Source: SABI01 sp963678555 (lineage in GTDB: Bacteria; Spirochaetota; Spirochaetia; Sphaerochaetales; Sphaerochaetaceae). From it: a stretch of 64,000 nt of DNA. Where the stretch lies: positions 558,001 to 622,000 of the forward strand of contig CAXXJA010000003.1 in NCBI GenBank assembly GCA_963678555.2, read 5' to 3'. This document shows positions 38,072 through 46,443 of this stretch, piece after piece. Under the pieces are notes generated by a model. It saw only the letters and a program-made list of their open reading frames with translations, made no database searches and had not been told where the DNA came from. The position numbers and the translations under genes are program-made. Within the stretch, counting starts at the first letter, position 1. Each line of letters starts with the position of its first letter.

Positions 38072-38620
38072 ATGGCACCTGTACCGTATGACACCTATTA
38101 TCAGGATGAGAACTATTTCGGTGAACCCTATCCGGGTTTACGGGACTTTTTCGATACCTATCCTTACAAGGGACACGTACTGGATCTCGGCTGCGGGCAG
38201 GGAAGAGATGCTCTGTATATTGCACGACAGGGATTCACCGTGACGGGAATTGATATTTCTCAGGTCGGTCTGGATCAGTTGAGCGCCGTAGCACGTGCTG
38301 AACACCTGGATATTACGGTCATTCTTGCCGATATCCACTCCTGGAACATGCAGGGGGATTATGACATCATCCTCTTGGATTCGATGCTGCATTTCAACAG
38401 GAAGGATATCCCTGTTGAAACCGCATTGGTACAAAACATTGCAGACACACTCAGATCCGGCGGACTCCTGGTCAACTTCATGATCAGTGGAACACAACGC
38501 GAGAAGTACCTGAAAAAAATTCTGGAAAAACAGTTCCGGTGGAACGTTCTATATGATGATTACACTGATTACCCCGATTTCAACGCCACCTATCACAGAT
38601 ATATTGCGCAGAAAGTATAG
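38072..38620 (+). CDS. class I SAM-dependent methyltransferase
   Basis: The 182-residue product is a small Rossmann methyltransferase: motif I VLDLGCGQGRDALYIA, acidic loop GIDIS, and motif IV DIILLDSMLHF. The N-terminal YDTYYQDENYFGEPYPGL is typical of a TehB-like group. The substrate is unknown. ATG 38072 lacks a clear ribosome-binding site, so the true start may be different or translation is weak. Its stop codon lies inside the first copy of the 86-bp repeat. Confidence 0.82.
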   Translation: MAPVPYDTYYQDENYFGEPYPGLRDFFDTYPYKGHVLDLGCGQGRDALYIARQGFTVTGIDISQVGLDQLSAVARAEHLDITVILADIHSWNMQGDYDIILLDSMLHFNRKDIPVETALVQNIADTLRSGGLLVNFMISGTQREKYLKKILEKQFRWNVLYDDYTDYPDFNATYHRYIAQKV

Positions 38621-38700
38621 CCGATCATGAAACCAGGATTATGTCAGTGCCCCTGTTCGTGAGAACCCGGTGCTGAACAGAGATCTACAGGTAATCTGGT
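38615..38700. repeat. 86-bp direct repeat, left copy
   Basis: Matches 40292-40377 at 80 of 86 positions, same orientation, 1677 bases apart. It includes the last codon and the stop of the methyltransferase, and on the minus strand a copy of the last four codons and the stop of rhaB (here PDYL). Confidence 0.95.
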
Positions 38701-39165
38701 TGGCAGTGGAGAAGATTCAGGCTGATAGTATGCTCGTAGACATAGGGTCGAATCTCCGGGCATTCAATAGATCCGTGCTCATCGCAACCGATTATGTACT
38801 AATCCCTCTCGCAGAGGATCTGTTCTCTCGCCATGGACTGAACAACCTGAGGCCGACCCTCAGAAGTTGGAAAAGCCTCTTGCCTATACGTTGTAACCTG
38901 GGGAGGCAGTACTGAACGGAGGTCATTCCCGGATTGCATCCTTCCGTATGGAGAGATGAAGCCTCTCAGGTATCTCTGCCAGGACCATGGAATCCGTCTC
39001 GATCGGCCGGTGAAAGCCTCTTGCAGGTGGGTACATCATATCCCGGGAGTCTATCATGCATATGTGCTGAATGAGGAAATGGAAGAGGCTGTCAGGCAGG
39101 AGGAGGGCTCCCTTTGTCTTGCCACAATCCGGCATGTATTGAAGCCTCATCCCGATGGCTCGGGA
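38701..39165 (+). pseudogene. ParA-family ATPase remnant
   Basis: The first part (frame through 38720-38890) reads DSMLVDIGSNLRAFNRSVLI, ATDYVLIPLAEDLFS and GLNNLRPTLRSW, the middle of a ParA/Soj-like ATPase (the hallmark I-D-x-x-x-N-L-x-x-x-N-R and V-x-x-P-L-x-x-D-L-F-S). After a frame change near 38900 the homology continues HGIRLDRPVKASCRWVHHIP, GVYHAYVL and LATIRHVLKPH. The N-terminal nucleotide-binding part is missing. It is a decayed partition or mobile-element gene, on the island between the 86-bp repeats. Confidence 0.7.
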
Positions 39166-39259
39166 GACTTCCCCTTTGCGCTTCTGCGGTATTTTTCCTC
39201 TGTTTCATCCCTTACACGGAGATGAGAAGGTTTCGATACTCACTCGATACCCGGTTTCG

Positions 39260-39286
39260 CTATCCCGTACGGTACGAGAGAGATAG
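39260..39286. promoter_or_regulatory. dyad upstream of the second MNT/HEPN pair
   Basis: CTATC (39260-39264) and GATAG (39282-39286) flank the perfect CGTAC-G-GTACG (39266-39276). It precedes a strong AGGAGGTGA (39292-39300) and could be an autoregulatory site. Confidence 0.45.
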
Positions 39287-39331
39287 GATACAGGAGGTGA
39301 CACACTTTCATGAGTGTTGTATCATGAGCCT

Positions 39332-39694
39332 ATGATATCTGAAGCTCTGCTGAAGGCATTGGAAGAATCCCGGAACAGGAAGGAGGAACGTGCGGTTCTT
39401 GCCCTGAACCTTCGTGTGGAGGAGGCTCTCCAGGAAGCAGAGCGGCTGGTCGGCGAATTCCGCCTCCGCGATCCCTCTCTTGAGCGTGTGGTGCTCTTCG
39501 GCTCGCTTGCGAAAGGGGTTCCCCGAAATCCTGATTTTGATATCGACCTTTCCTTTGAAGGGAGGGAGTTGTATGCCTGCGTCTCCATCGCTCTGGATAG
39601 TACGTTCAAAGTCGATCTGGTAGACTATCGAAATGTTCCTCAGTTCATGAGGGATGAAATTGATGCCTACGGGAGGGTGCTATATGAGGCTTGA
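39332..39694 (+). CDS. MNT-type nucleotidyltransferase antitoxin, second pair
   Basis: The 120-residue product has a helical N-terminus and the minimal nucleotidyltransferase motif VVLFGSLAKGVPRNPDFDIDLS: Gly57-Ser58, then Asp68, Asp70 and Asp72. The start is uncertain: AGGAGGTGA ends at 39300, but the ATG nearest to it (39310) opens a five-codon frame (MSVVS) in another phase; GTG 39314 and ATG 39332 are in frame. I list ATG 39332. The stop overlaps the HEPN gene by 11 bases, as in a co-translated pair. The enzyme probably adenylylates its HEPN partner. Confidence 0.83.
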   Translation: MISEALLKALEESRNRKEERAVLALNLRVEEALQEAERLVGEFRLRDPSLERVVLFGSLAKGVPRNPDFDIDLSFEGRELYACVSIALDSTFKVDLVDYRNVPQFMRDEIDAYGRVLYEA

Positions 39695-40172
39695 TCCTGA
39701 GCGTACGATAGTGCTGATTGCTCAACTTGAAAAAGAATACAGGGCCTTCGAGGAAAACATTGCACTAAATGCGAGAGCATGGCAGAGGATCGAGCAGGGA
39801 GCTGAGGACGAACTTGACTGGGCTGCGCTCGGGTATACGCTTCACACGCTCTATACGACCATGGAGAATTATTTCCTGCGAATCTCGAAGACTTTCGAGA
39901 ATCATCTGCCCTCAGAGGCATTGCACAGACATCTCATCGATGCAATGCAGCTTGACCTTCCCGGTATCCGACCCAGATTCATGGGTCGTGAGCTCGCTTC
40001 CTGTGCCGATGAACTGAGAGGTTTCAGGCATATATTCAGGAGTGTCTATGAGGACAGGATAGACCCTGATCGCACATCACTGCTGCAGCGTAGAATACCC
40101 CGTCTGAAGGAGCTGTTCGAAGCGGCTCACCGACGCTACATCGAGCGGCTGTCTTCCCTGGCAGAACTTTAA
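39684..40172 (+). CDS. HEPN-like toxin partner, second pair
   Basis: The 162-residue all-helical product follows the nucleotidyltransferase gene with an 11-base overlap. The motif LRGFRHIFRSVY (111-122) is the R-x-F-R-H-x-x-R-x-x-Y type found in the ribonuclease HepT-like family that pairs with MNT genes, with Arg112, Arg115-His116 and Tyr122 as the candidate active residues. It differs from the R-x4-H-x-Y of the pair at 18.5 kb, so the two systems belong to different subgroups. GGAGG 7 bases before ATG 39684. No transcript terminator with T run is seen. Confidence 0.78.
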   Translation: MRLDPERTIVLIAQLEKEYRAFEENIALNARAWQRIEQGAEDELDWAALGYTLHTLYTTMENYFLRISKTFENHLPSEALHRHLIDAMQLDLPGIRPRFMGRELASCADELRGFRHIFRSVYEDRIDPDRTSLLQRRIPRLKELFEAAHRRYIERLSSLAEL

Positions 40173-40291
40173 AACGGGGTGTAAGACATACTCTGGTGAG
40201 ATCAGGAGCTTTTCCAGTCAACTGGGAAAACTGTATGAAACCCGGGATTTCTCTCATGAGCAGGTACTCATGTCTGGTCTTACATAATACA

Positions 40292-40377
40292 GTATAGACG
40301 ATCATGAAACCGGGATTATGTCAGTGCCCCTGTTCGTGAGAACACGGGGCTGAACAGAGATCTACAGGTGATCCGGT
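40292..40377. repeat. 86-bp direct repeat, right copy
   Basis: It contains the authentic end of rhaB (stop at 40362-40364, four codons before it) and the rhaB terminator-like hairpin. It matches the left copy except at six positions. Confidence 0.95.
40326..40350 (-). terminator. rhaB end hairpin
   Basis: GCCCC-TGTTC pairs with GAACA-C-GGGGC with one bulged base, about 12 bases after the rhaB stop on the minus strand. There is no T run. The same hairpin, decayed, is in the left repeat copy. Confidence 0.45.
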
Positions 40378-41789
40378 CCGGGAAGGAACTCCCGTATCGT
40401 CACTGACTCCCGGATGATATTCCTTAAGTCTTTCAGAGTGATGTCGGGATGGTCGTGCATCAGCTGTACGGCAATCACCCCGAGGCTGGTCGCCTCCTCG
40501 GGCCCGCTGGTCACTCTCTTGCCTGTCAGATCTGCGGTCATCTGGTTGAGGTGATCGTTACGTGAACCGCCGCCGATGATGTGGACCGTATCATAGGTCG
40601 TGCCGGTGATCGACTCAAGGTCAGCAACAGCTTTCTGATAACTCTGTGCAAGGGATCGATAGCTTGATGCGAGCACATGGGCGATGTCGGTAAGACCGGT
40701 GAGGGATTTGATTGCCTCAATCATGGAATCGGGATGGTACAGGAGCTCGCTGTTGGGGTCGTAAGTGGCTACATCCTCACTCTTCAACACAGGAGCGGAA
40801 AGGGAGACGATCTCATCCCAGCTGTACTTGCGATTACCCGTGAACTCCATTTCCCTCTTGATGTTCTGAAGGATGTGCATGCCGCAGGAGTTCTTCAGGA
40901 GGGTGATCGTATCAAAGACTCCCCCCTCATTGGAGAACCCCGCTTCCCGTACCCTGTCATTGATCAGTGGCTCATCAAGCTCAGTTCCGATGAGAGACCA
41001 GGTTCCGCTGCTGATGAAGGCGAAGTCCCTGCTGCGTGCAGGCACTGTCACCACGGCAGCGGCCGTGTCATGGGAGGGAACCGAGATCGCGGTAAGCCGG
41101 GGGATCCTGTAGAGGTCCGCGATCTCCTTTCTGATGCGGCCGCGAGGGTGGGTGTGAGCCACGAAGGGGACAAACAGGTCACTGCGGATGCCGGTCGATT
41201 CAAAGATGTCTTCGCTGTAGGCTCTGCTTCTCATATCTACGGTCTGAGTAGTACTTGCAATCGAGAGCTCACTGTTCTTCTCCCCGGTGAACAGGTAGTT
41301 GAGCAGATCGGGAATCAGCAGCAGTGTCTCAGCCTGCTCATAATACTCCTGTAACTGTTCCCTGATACCCAGAAGCTGGAATATGCTGTTCATAGGGAGG
41401 CTCAGTATTCCCGTATCGTCGAACATCCGTTTCGATTCTTCTTCGGTTCTACTCTCCAGACCCTGTCCGCCCAGTGGGTTGCGGTAGCACAGGGGATTGC
41501 CCAGCAGGTCTCCGCTTTTCCCCAGAAGACCGAAATCGATTCCCCAGGTGCTTATCCCGAAGGAGTGTATATCCTCATAAGTATCGCAGGCGAGCTTCAT
41601 GCCCGTGAGCATCTCATGGAATATGGCGAGGATATCCCAGTGATCATAGGTGACACCGCGCAGTTCTCTGTTGGGTACCTGATGGATGACCTCGGTGGTT
41701 ATACGGGAACCGTCAAAGGTTCCCACGACTGTGCGTACCGATGAGTTTCCGCAATCGAAGCCCACATACCGCTCTAACGTATTGCTCAT
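40362..41789 (-). CDS. rhaB: rhamnulokinase-like FGGY kinase
   Basis: The 475-residue product is an FGGY sugar kinase closest to RhaB: VGFDCGNSSVRTV at the phosphate-1 site, FGISTWGIDFGLL, CYRNPLGG, a late VPSHDTAAAVV with the FGGY-type aspartate, SSGTWSLIG, and HIIGGGSRNDHLNQM for the adenosine site. It would phosphorylate L-rhamnulose or a similar ketose. It is the last gene of a minus-strand operon, 5 bases after a permease stop. ATG 41789 has AGGA 4 bases away. Other FGGY kinases (for example LsrK) are less similar by motif. Confidence 0.88.
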   Translation of the reverse strand: MSNTLERYVGFDCGNSSVRTVVGTFDGSRITTEVIHQVPNRELRGVTYDHWDILAIFHEMLTGMKLACDTYEDIHSFGISTWGIDFGLLGKSGDLLGNPLCYRNPLGGQGLESRTEEESKRMFDDTGILSLPMNSIFQLLGIREQLQEYYEQAETLLLIPDLLNYLFTGEKNSELSIASTTQTVDMRSRAYSEDIFESTGIRSDLFVPFVAHTHPRGRIRKEIADLYRIPRLTAISVPSHDTAAAVVTVPARSRDFAFISSGTWSLIGTELDEPLINDRVREAGFSNEGGVFDTITLLKNSCGMHILQNIKREMEFTGNRKYSWDEIVSLSAPVLKSEDVATYDPNSELLYHPDSMIEAIKSLTGLTDIAHVLASSYRSLAQSYQKAVADLESITGTTYDTVHIIGGGSRNDHLNQMTADLTGKRVTSGPEEATSLGVIAVQLMHDHPDITLKDLRNIIRESVTIREFLPGPDHL

Positions 41790-41794
41790 GGATC

Positions 41795-42760
41795 CTACCC
41801 CCGTTTCTCTCTTGTATCGATGATATGGTTGATGACCATGACGAGTATCATCACAAAGCCCCATATCGCTGTGGTCATGAAGGAGCTGACCCTCAGCAGG
41901 TTGAATCCACTGGAGAGCAGCTGGAGTGTGATGAGTGATACCACTACACCGGAGACTCTTCCGAATCCTCCATCACTGCTTACTCCTCCAAGGACTGCCG
42001 CTAGAATGGTGACCAGCAGATAGGAATTGCCGTACCCTGATTTCGCAGAGTTGAAACGGCTGATCATAACCATGGCCGCTATACCTGAGAAGAGTCCGCT
42101 TATCAGGTAGGTTCTCAGAAGGACCGCTTCATTATGTATTCCGCTGAACCTGGTGGCTGTCGCATTGGAGCCGATCATGTACATACTGAATCCGGTTCTG
42201 GTCTTCTTCAGGATCAGGGTGAGTATAGCAGCGGAGAGGGCGAATACAAGGAGAGGGAACGGTATTCCCGCGAGGCTTCCATTACCGATGAACAGGACAG
42301 CGGGAGAGAAGCCCGAAATCACGTAGCCTTCGGTGACGACGATGGCGACTCCGTTGAACAGCGTCATGGTACCGAGTGTGGCGAGAATAGGTGTGATTCC
42401 CACATAGGCGATAAGGGTTCCGTTGATGATTCCGATCCCGCCTGAGACTGCCAGTGCGGTGATGACAGCAAGAAGAAGACCCGCAACGGGTGAACTCTCC
42501 ATCGCTTTCAGGACAAGAGCCGCTGAGATACCTGCCATGTTCGCCGTGGCGATGATCGACAGGTTGATTCCCCCGGTTATCATGACACCCATCATGGCAA
42601 AGGTGAGGATTCCCAGCTCGGGGAGCTGAAAGGCCATCCCCTTCAGGTTGTTCTGGGTCAGGAAGGTCCCTGGGTTCAGGAGTATCATCATGAACGCGAC
42701 AGCGACCATGATGACCATCAGTACTGTGGTCTCATTTCTTTTCATTGCCGGTAGTTTCAT
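41795..42760 (-). CDS. sugar ABC permease, second subunit
   Basis: The 321-residue membrane protein has about nine helices and belongs to the BPD_transp_2 (RbsC/LsrD) group: ITGGINLSI, the GGIGIINGTLIAYVGITPILATLGTM stretch (given here as its core NGTLIAYVGITPILATLGTM), and ILAAVLGGVSSDGGFG with the EAA-like loop. It overlaps the previous permease by 4 bases (ATGA), so both are translated together to form the channel. Its partner ATPase and binding protein are upstream in the operon. Confidence 0.93.
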   Translation of the reverse strand: MKLPAMKRNETTVLMVIMVAVAFMMILLNPGTFLTQNNLKGMAFQLPELGILTFAMMGVMITGGINLSIIATANMAGISAALVLKAMESSPVAGLLLAVITALAVSGGIGIINGTLIAYVGITPILATLGTMTLFNGVAIVVTEGYVISGFSPAVLFIGNGSLAGIPFPLLVFALSAAILTLILKKTRTGFSMYMIGSNATATRFSGIHNEAVLLRTYLISGLFSGIAAMVMISRFNSAKSGYGNSYLLVTILAAVLGGVSSDGGFGRVSGVVVSLITLQLLSSGFNLLRVSSFMTTAIWGFVMILVMVINHIIDTREKRG

Positions 42761-43794
42761 CGTGATCCTCCTGCTGTCTGCTCACTGTATGTCCGAGGTT
42801 CTTCCTGAACATCTATGATTGCCCCGCTGCTGCGTTTTTTCGCCTTCCAGGAACTGAAGCCGACGCTTATGATAATGACAAGCCCCACGAACACATCATA
42901 CCACACGGCCGGTATCTTCATGAGGGTCATGCCGTTCTGGACGATCGCAAGGAGCATGACTCCGAGGAACATGCCCCCGACTGACCCCACTCCGCCGGTG
43001 AGACTGGCTCCCCCGAGAACGACGGCGGCGATGACATTGAGTTCCTTTCCCACGATCGAGTTGGGGGCGACTGTCTGCACCAGCAGCGCCTGCACGATTC
43101 CTGCAACGGCAGCCAGAGCGCCCATGAAGGAATAGACCGACACCCGTATCATGCGGACCCTGATACCGATTCTCTGTGCGGAGATGACATCTCCTCCCAC
43201 CGCGTAGATGCTCCTGCCCAGTCTGGTGAAGTTGAGGATGAAGGAGGCGAAGACCATCAGGGCGAACCATATGGCGGTGATGATGGAGATGCCGTAGGGA
43301 AGGCCGTCCGCGGTCGTGAGGGTCAGGATGCGTACGTCTGCGAACGAGCGGAAGTAGGGGGGCAGGGTGTAGAGCCATCTGCCTTTGGAGAAGACGATCA
43401 GCAGACCGTAGTAGAGATTCATCGTCGCAATGGTGGTAATGATGGGAGGGATCGAGAAGCGGTCGATCAGGTATCCGTTCACCATTCCCAGGAGGATACC
43501 CATGAGCACGGCCATAAGAAAGGCGAACAGCATGGAACCTCCGATCTGGAGACAGACGATCACGGTCAGATACTCGGCTATGGTGGCTGTGGCTGCGAAC
43601 GAGATGTCTATACCTCCCGAGATCAGGACAAACAGTACGCCGATCGCAAGGATCCCGGTGAATGCGTTGCTCTTGAGGAGGTCGAATGCATTCTCGAGGG
43701 TAAGGAAGTTCGGATTGATGCTGGTGATCAGTATGCTCAGGAGTATGATGATTGCCAGCACATAGGTTTCGTGGCGTTCAAGCAGTTTTTTCAT
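42757..43794 (-). CDS. sugar ABC permease, first subunit
   Basis: The 345-residue protein is a BPD_transp_2 permease: ILAIGVLFVLISGGIDIS, NGYLIDRFSIPPIITTIATM, and NVIAAVVLGGASLTGGVGS. About ten helices and a charged C-terminal tail. GAGG lies 9 bases before ATG 43794; the ATPase stop is 12 bases upstream. It forms a heterodimer with the neighbouring subunit in the inner membrane. Specificity (rhamnose or a related sugar, or autoinducer-2) is set by the binding protein. Confidence 0.93.
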   Translation of the reverse strand: MKKLLERHETYVLAIIILLSILITSINPNFLTLENAFDLLKSNAFTGILAIGVLFVLISGGIDISFAATATIAEYLTVIVCLQIGGSMLFAFLMAVLMGILLGMVNGYLIDRFSIPPIITTIATMNLYYGLLIVFSKGRWLYTLPPYFRSFADVRILTLTTADGLPYGISIITAIWFALMVFASFILNFTRLGRSIYAVGGDVISAQRIGIRVRMIRVSVYSFMGALAAVAGIVQALLVQTVAPNSIVGKELNVIAAVVLGGASLTGGVGSVGGMFLGVMLLAIVQNGMTLMKIPAVWYDVFVGLVIIISVGFSSWKAKKRSSGAIIDVQEEPRTYSEQTAGGSR

Positions 43795-43806
43795 GTCTTT
43801 ACCTCA

Positions 43807-45309
43807 CTACAGTGCATGGGAATCGATGAACGACTGGATTTCGTCTTCACTCGTCTGTTTTGAATCGAATGAGCCTATGATCCGTCCTCTGTTCATGACC
43901 AGTACCCGGTTACAGTTGTACAGCACCTCCGGGATCTCATCGCTGATGATGATAATCCCCATACCTTCGCGGGCAAGCTGTTTGATGATCGTATGGATAC
44001 TCGTTTTTGCCGCAATATCGATACCGACGGTAGGGTTGTCCAGGATGAAGAGCTTCGGGTTGGTCGCGATCCACTTGGCGAGTACGACCCGCTGCTGGTT
44101 TCCCCCGGACAGGGTCTTCACCGCAGATTCGGGAGACGGTATCTTGATCTCCAGTTCCTTCACCAGCTGATCGACCTTCTGTTTCAGTTTCCTGTCATCA
44201 AGGAGGCCGAGTCGGGTGAGGTTGTCATCAAGGACCGTCATGACGATATTCTTCGATATCGGCTGGTTCAATACCAGCCCTTCGACGAGACGGTTCTCCG
44301 GGACGTACGCGATTCCCTGTTCCACGACCTTCTGCACATCGGACAGGTCGAGCGGTTCGCCGTTGAGGAGGCACTCTCCCGAGGAGGGGGGATTGAGACC
44401 GAAGAGAGCCAGAGCCAGTTCCGTCCTTCCTGAGCCCAGCAGTCCGGTAATTCCAATGATCTCTCCGTGGTGGATCGTCAGGTCGATATCCGCGTAGTTT
44501 TTCTCTCTGCTGAGCTGTCTGCACTCCAGCAGAGGCGTGTGACTCGTATCAGGATCCACATGGTAGGGAGTATAGGTGGTGTTCGTGCCGGTCATGTGGT
44601 ACTCGATTTTCTTGTCATCGAGTTCGTCACCGTTGAACGTTCCCGTTTTTTCTCCGTCACGCAGTATCGTCACTCTGTCAGCAACCTCAATCAGTTCATC
44701 GAGCTTGTGGCTGATGAAGAGCGTGGCTATACCGTGCTTCTTCAGATCCTTGATGACCGAAAGGAGTGCCTGCACCTCTTTCTTTGTCAGCGCGGTGGTC
44801 GGCTCATCGAGTATCAGAAGACGAACGTCGTTGGTGAGTGCCCTGCTGATAGCTACCAGCTGCTGGTCAGCCATGGAAAGATCGGCGACCTTTTTGTCCA
44901 GAGTGATCGATATGCCGACTCTCTGCATCGCCTTTTTTGCGATCTCTCTGGAGTTTTTCCAGGAGACAAGGTGTCGGGACCCGGAAAGCAGTTCATTGAA
45001 TGAGATGTTTTCCTGCACACTCAGATTCGGGAAGAGGGAGAGGTCCTGGTAGATCACCTGGATTCCCTGATGCACGGCATCCATCCTCGAGTATCTGTGA
45101 TGTTCCTGTCCCCCTATCACGATATGTGAATCCGCGTCGGGCTGTTCGACCCCGCAGATGATCTTGACGAGGGTGGATTTGCCCGAACCGTTGGTGCCGG
45201 CCAGACAATGGATCTCCCCTTCTCTGATGGAGAAATCTACATCCCTCAGGGCATGAACCCCGGCGTACCGTTTATTGATATGTGTCATTGAAAGAAATTC
45301 TGTTTCCAT
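43807..45309 (-). CDS. sugar ABC ATPase, double-domain
   Basis: The 500-residue protein has two ABC domains, as in RbsA/LsrA/XylG. First domain: Walker A GTNGSGKST, signature LSMADQQLVAI and Walker B LLILDEPTTAL. Second: GLLGSGRTE, LSGGNQQRVVLAKW and LFILDNPTVGID. The second Walker A is degenerate (GSGRTE), which is normal in this family. ATG 45309 is chosen because METEFLSM fits the family start; no strong ribosome-binding site is seen, only AAGGA 14 bases away, and the intercistronic hairpin lies just upstream. The ATPase drives uptake by the two permeases. Confidence 0.92.
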   Translation of the reverse strand: METEFLSMTHINKRYAGVHALRDVDFSIREGEIHCLAGTNGSGKSTLVKIICGVEQPDADSHIVIGGQEHHRYSRMDAVHQGIQVIYQDLSLFPNLSVQENISFNELLSGSRHLVSWKNSREIAKKAMQRVGISITLDKKVADLSMADQQLVAISRALTNDVRLLILDEPTTALTKKEVQALLSVIKDLKKHGIATLFISHKLDELIEVADRVTILRDGEKTGTFNGDELDDKKIEYHMTGTNTTYTPYHVDPDTSHTPLLECRQLSREKNYADIDLTIHHGEIIGITGLLGSGRTELALALFGLNPPSSGECLLNGEPLDLSDVQKVVEQGIAYVPENRLVEGLVLNQPISKNIVMTVLDDNLTRLGLLDDRKLKQKVDQLVKELEIKIPSPESAVKTLSGGNQQRVVLAKWIATNPKLFILDNPTVGIDIAAKTSIHTIIKQLAREGMGIIIISDEIPEVLYNCNRVLVMNRGRIIGSFDSKQTSEDEIQSFIDSHAL

Positions 45310-45345
45310 AGTACCCACGTATTCCTTGAAGGTCTCCACGTACAA

Positions 45346-45385
45346 CACAGCTCCGGACATCATAGTGGTGTGTTCCGGAGCTGTG
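45346..45385 (-). terminator. hairpin after the binding-protein gene
   Basis: CACAGCTCCGGA (45346-45357) pairs perfectly with TCCGGAGCTGTG (45374-45385), with a 16-base loop and no T run on the minus strand. It starts 11 bases after the binding-protein stop and probably stabilises that mRNA or slows transcription of the next gene. Confidence 0.75.
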
Positions 45386-45395
45386 GTTTCAGTGA

Positions 45396-46394
45396 CTAGA
45401 AGCCGAAGCTGTCTACATTCTCTCTTGTGATGTCGACCATCGCATCGACCTTGATGACGTCCCCTTCGACACTCACAGCGCCGATTCCAGGAACTTCCTT
45501 GAGATCTGCGATCGATCCGCCTTCGAGCATGTACTTGGCAACCCAGTTGAGTGCATAGCCTGCATCCTTGGGATCCCAGAGGATACCTTTGGTGAGTGAT
45601 CCTTCCTTGAGATATGGTGCAGCATGACCGGGGATAACGGTTCCCACGACGGTTACCTTACCCGCAAGTCCCTTTTCCTTGAGTGCCTGAGCAGCTCCCG
45701 GAGGTCCGAGAGAACCGAAACCGACGATTCCTTTCAGGTCGGGGTAGGTCTTGAGCAGTTCGAGGGTCTTCTGCTTGGCAAGTTCCTGATCTTCTCCGCA
45801 GGGGATCCTGCTTGTGACGAGTTCGAGGTCGGGATAGGTCTCCTGAGCGTACTTGATACCCTCATCGGCCCAGACATTATGGAGAGGAACTGTCAGTCCG
45901 CCGACGAAGATCGCATACTTGCCTGAGGTGCCCATGCCTTCAACCAGCATATCCCAGCTGCGCTTTGCGAAGTCGACATTATCAATCAGTTCGATGTCAA
46001 CGTCCTTACCGGCCTGATCTGGTGATTCGTGAGTGAGAATGAGGATTCCCTGTTCACGTGCTTTCTTGAACACAGGTTCCAGTGCGGTCGCATCATTCGG
46101 TGTGATACAGATCGCATCTACATTCTTGCTGATCAAATCTTCGACCATCTTGACCTGCTGTGCGGGGTCCGCATCGGCCGGTCCGATCTGATACGCGTTC
46201 AGTCCAAGATCCTTCTTCGCCTGTACAACACCCTCTTCGAGGCGGTTGAACCAGGGGATACCTGTGATCTTGACCACAGTGACCACTTCATAGGCATCGT
46301 CAGCGGCAGCCGCCTGCCCCTGAGAGAACGCCATAGGAGTGGCGATAAGAGCTGCCAGCAGAACCAGTAGCGTCACTTTCATTCTATTGTGCAT
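45396..46394 (-). CDS. sugar-binding protein of the RhaS/LsrB type
   Basis: The 332-residue periplasmic protein has a signal peptide (VTLLVLLAALIATPMAFSQG) and a Peripla_BP_4 fold: TGIPWFNRLEEG, IGPADADPAQQ, ICITPNDATALEPVF, VVGTVIPGHAAPYLKEG and the late VDAMVDITRENVDSF. The C-terminal motif and the P-x-D-x-Q step are shared by rhamnose-binding RhaS and autoinducer-2-binding LsrB, so the ligand could be either; a kinase of RhaB type argues for rhamnose. An AGGAGG 6 bases before ATG 46394 is the strongest ribosome-binding site of the operon. A long hairpin follows. Confidence 0.85.
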   Translation of the reverse strand: MHNRMKVTLLVLLAALIATPMAFSQGQAAAADDAYEVVTVVKITGIPWFNRLEEGVVQAKKDLGLNAYQIGPADADPAQQVKMVEDLISKNVDAICITPNDATALEPVFKKAREQGILILTHESPDQAGKDVDIELIDNVDFAKRSWDMLVEGMGTSGKYAIFVGGLTVPLHNVWADEGIKYAQETYPDLELVTSRIPCGEDQELAKQKTLELLKTYPDLKGIVGFGSLGPPGAAQALKEKGLAGKVTVVGTVIPGHAAPYLKEGSLTKGILWDPKDAGYALNWVAKYMLEGGSIADLKEVPGIGAVSVEGDVIKVDAMVDITRENVDSFGF

Positions 46395-46443
46395 AGAATT
46401 CCTCCTTTATAGTATTCCGAACCTCCGTCGGAATTGTTTGCGC

